A DNA stretch of 5,780 bases, taken from NCBI GenBank assembly GCA_016218005.1, contig JACRFF010000256.1, positions 1-5,780 on the forward strand. The letters run 5' to 3'. The notes under the pieces were generated by a model. It had not been told where the DNA came from and did not search any database. It worked only from the letters and a program-made list of their open reading frames with translations. Source of the DNA: Ignavibacteriales bacterium. Lineage in GTDB: Bacteria; Bacteroidota; Ignavibacteria; UBA10030. Below, in pieces: positions 5,602 through 5,780 of the stretch (the stretch's first letter is position 1; each line of letters starts with the position of its first letter). Position numbers and translations under genes: made by a program.

Positions 5602-5780
5602 CGGGCTGGAAGTCCCCGCTGAAAGCATGCGGGGCAAGTTCCGCCAAAAAAACGGCGGATAAGTAAGATTGGTGCACTCGTGCGCCACTGGCGCAAAAGA
5701 ACAGCTTCGGTAAAGCTCTGTTTCACGTTGCCTCCAAAGGAATATTTTCTTGGCGAAGCCATTCCTTCGGGACTTGGCGA
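5602..5780. other. Intergenic tail dense in inverted repeats, function unknown
   Basis: After the 5614-5634 hairpin come four more. TCCGCC (5640-5645) pairs with GGCGGA (5654-5659) around an A7C loop. TGCGCC (5681-5686) pairs with GGCGCA (5690-5695) around ACT. ACAG-CTT (5701-5707) pairs with AAG-CTGT (5713-5721) with a two-base bulge. AAGGAAT (5737-5743) pairs with ATTCCTT (5761-5767), enclosing GGC-GAA-GCC (5752-5760), and the outer stem extends by CC (5734-5735) with GG (5769-5770) across one mismatch. An eight-base direct repeat CTTGGCGA occurs at 5749-5756 and 5773-5780. No plus-strand gene is apparent. This could be a structured RNA, a recombination site or an intergenic repeat element. 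The window ends inside it. Confidence 0.5.
5614..5634 (+). terminator. Weak terminator-like hairpin after DUF2442
   Basis: CCCCGC (5614-5619) pairs with GCGGGG (5629-5634) around a nine-base loop that can form two further pairs (TG with CA). It lies 12 bases past the DUF2442 stop, where a terminator is expected. It has no T-run after the stem, so intrinsic termination is doubtful. Confidence 0.3.

Noticed and set aside
5596..5780. Integron attC site after DUF2442
   Set aside because: GCCTAAC at 5596-5602 fits the R'' core consensus RYYYAAC and toxin-antitoxin pairs are common integron cassettes. However, no matching GTTRRRY core appears before the window edge, which is already longer than typical attC sites, and no GTTRRRY precedes the DUF4160 gene.

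Overview
This window looks like a piece of a moderately GC-rich bacterial genome. The repetitive Ig-like architecture of the large protein, with motifs such as D-x-(F/Y)-G-N-P and a recurring GGFPDS joint, reminds me of secreted or surface proteins from the Bacteroidota/Chlorobiota side of the tree (Ignavibacteria- or Kapabacteria-like lineages). That assignment is an inference from style. No taxonomic marker gene is present.

Bases 1-4950 are the 3' part of one very long plus-strand gene whose start lies before the window. It encodes at least 1,649 residues without a single cysteine, made of tandem Ig-like beta-sandwich domains of the invasin/Big_1 style. The domains form a higher-order repeat. 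Three distinguishable domain types (A, B, C) recur in the order A-B-C with a period of about 353-373 residues, giving 14 domains in the window. The gene stops at the end of a B domain, followed immediately by in-frame TAG-TAA-TGA and then a strong Rho-independent terminator at 4972-5013.

Bases 5094-5601 hold a small, visibly AT-richer two-gene unit. The first gene is a DUF4160-family gene broken by a single extra T near 5175. The second is an intact DUF2442-family gene that starts 3 bases after the DUF4160 stop behind a clear Shine-Dalgarno sequence. Genes of these two families are commonly found side by side in toxin-antitoxin-like pairs. Here the first partner is apparently disrupted while the second is intact. 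A possible promoter sits so close to the DUF4160 start that its mRNA could be leaderless.

Bases 5602-5780 contain no convincing gene, but are unusually dense in short inverted repeats: at least five potential hairpins in 179 bases, two of which compete for the same strand. The function of this tail is unknown.

The large protein probably acts outside the cytoplasm as an adhesin, stalk or structural filament. The small pair is probably an independent accessory module that happens to lie downstream, because the terminator separates the two transcription units.
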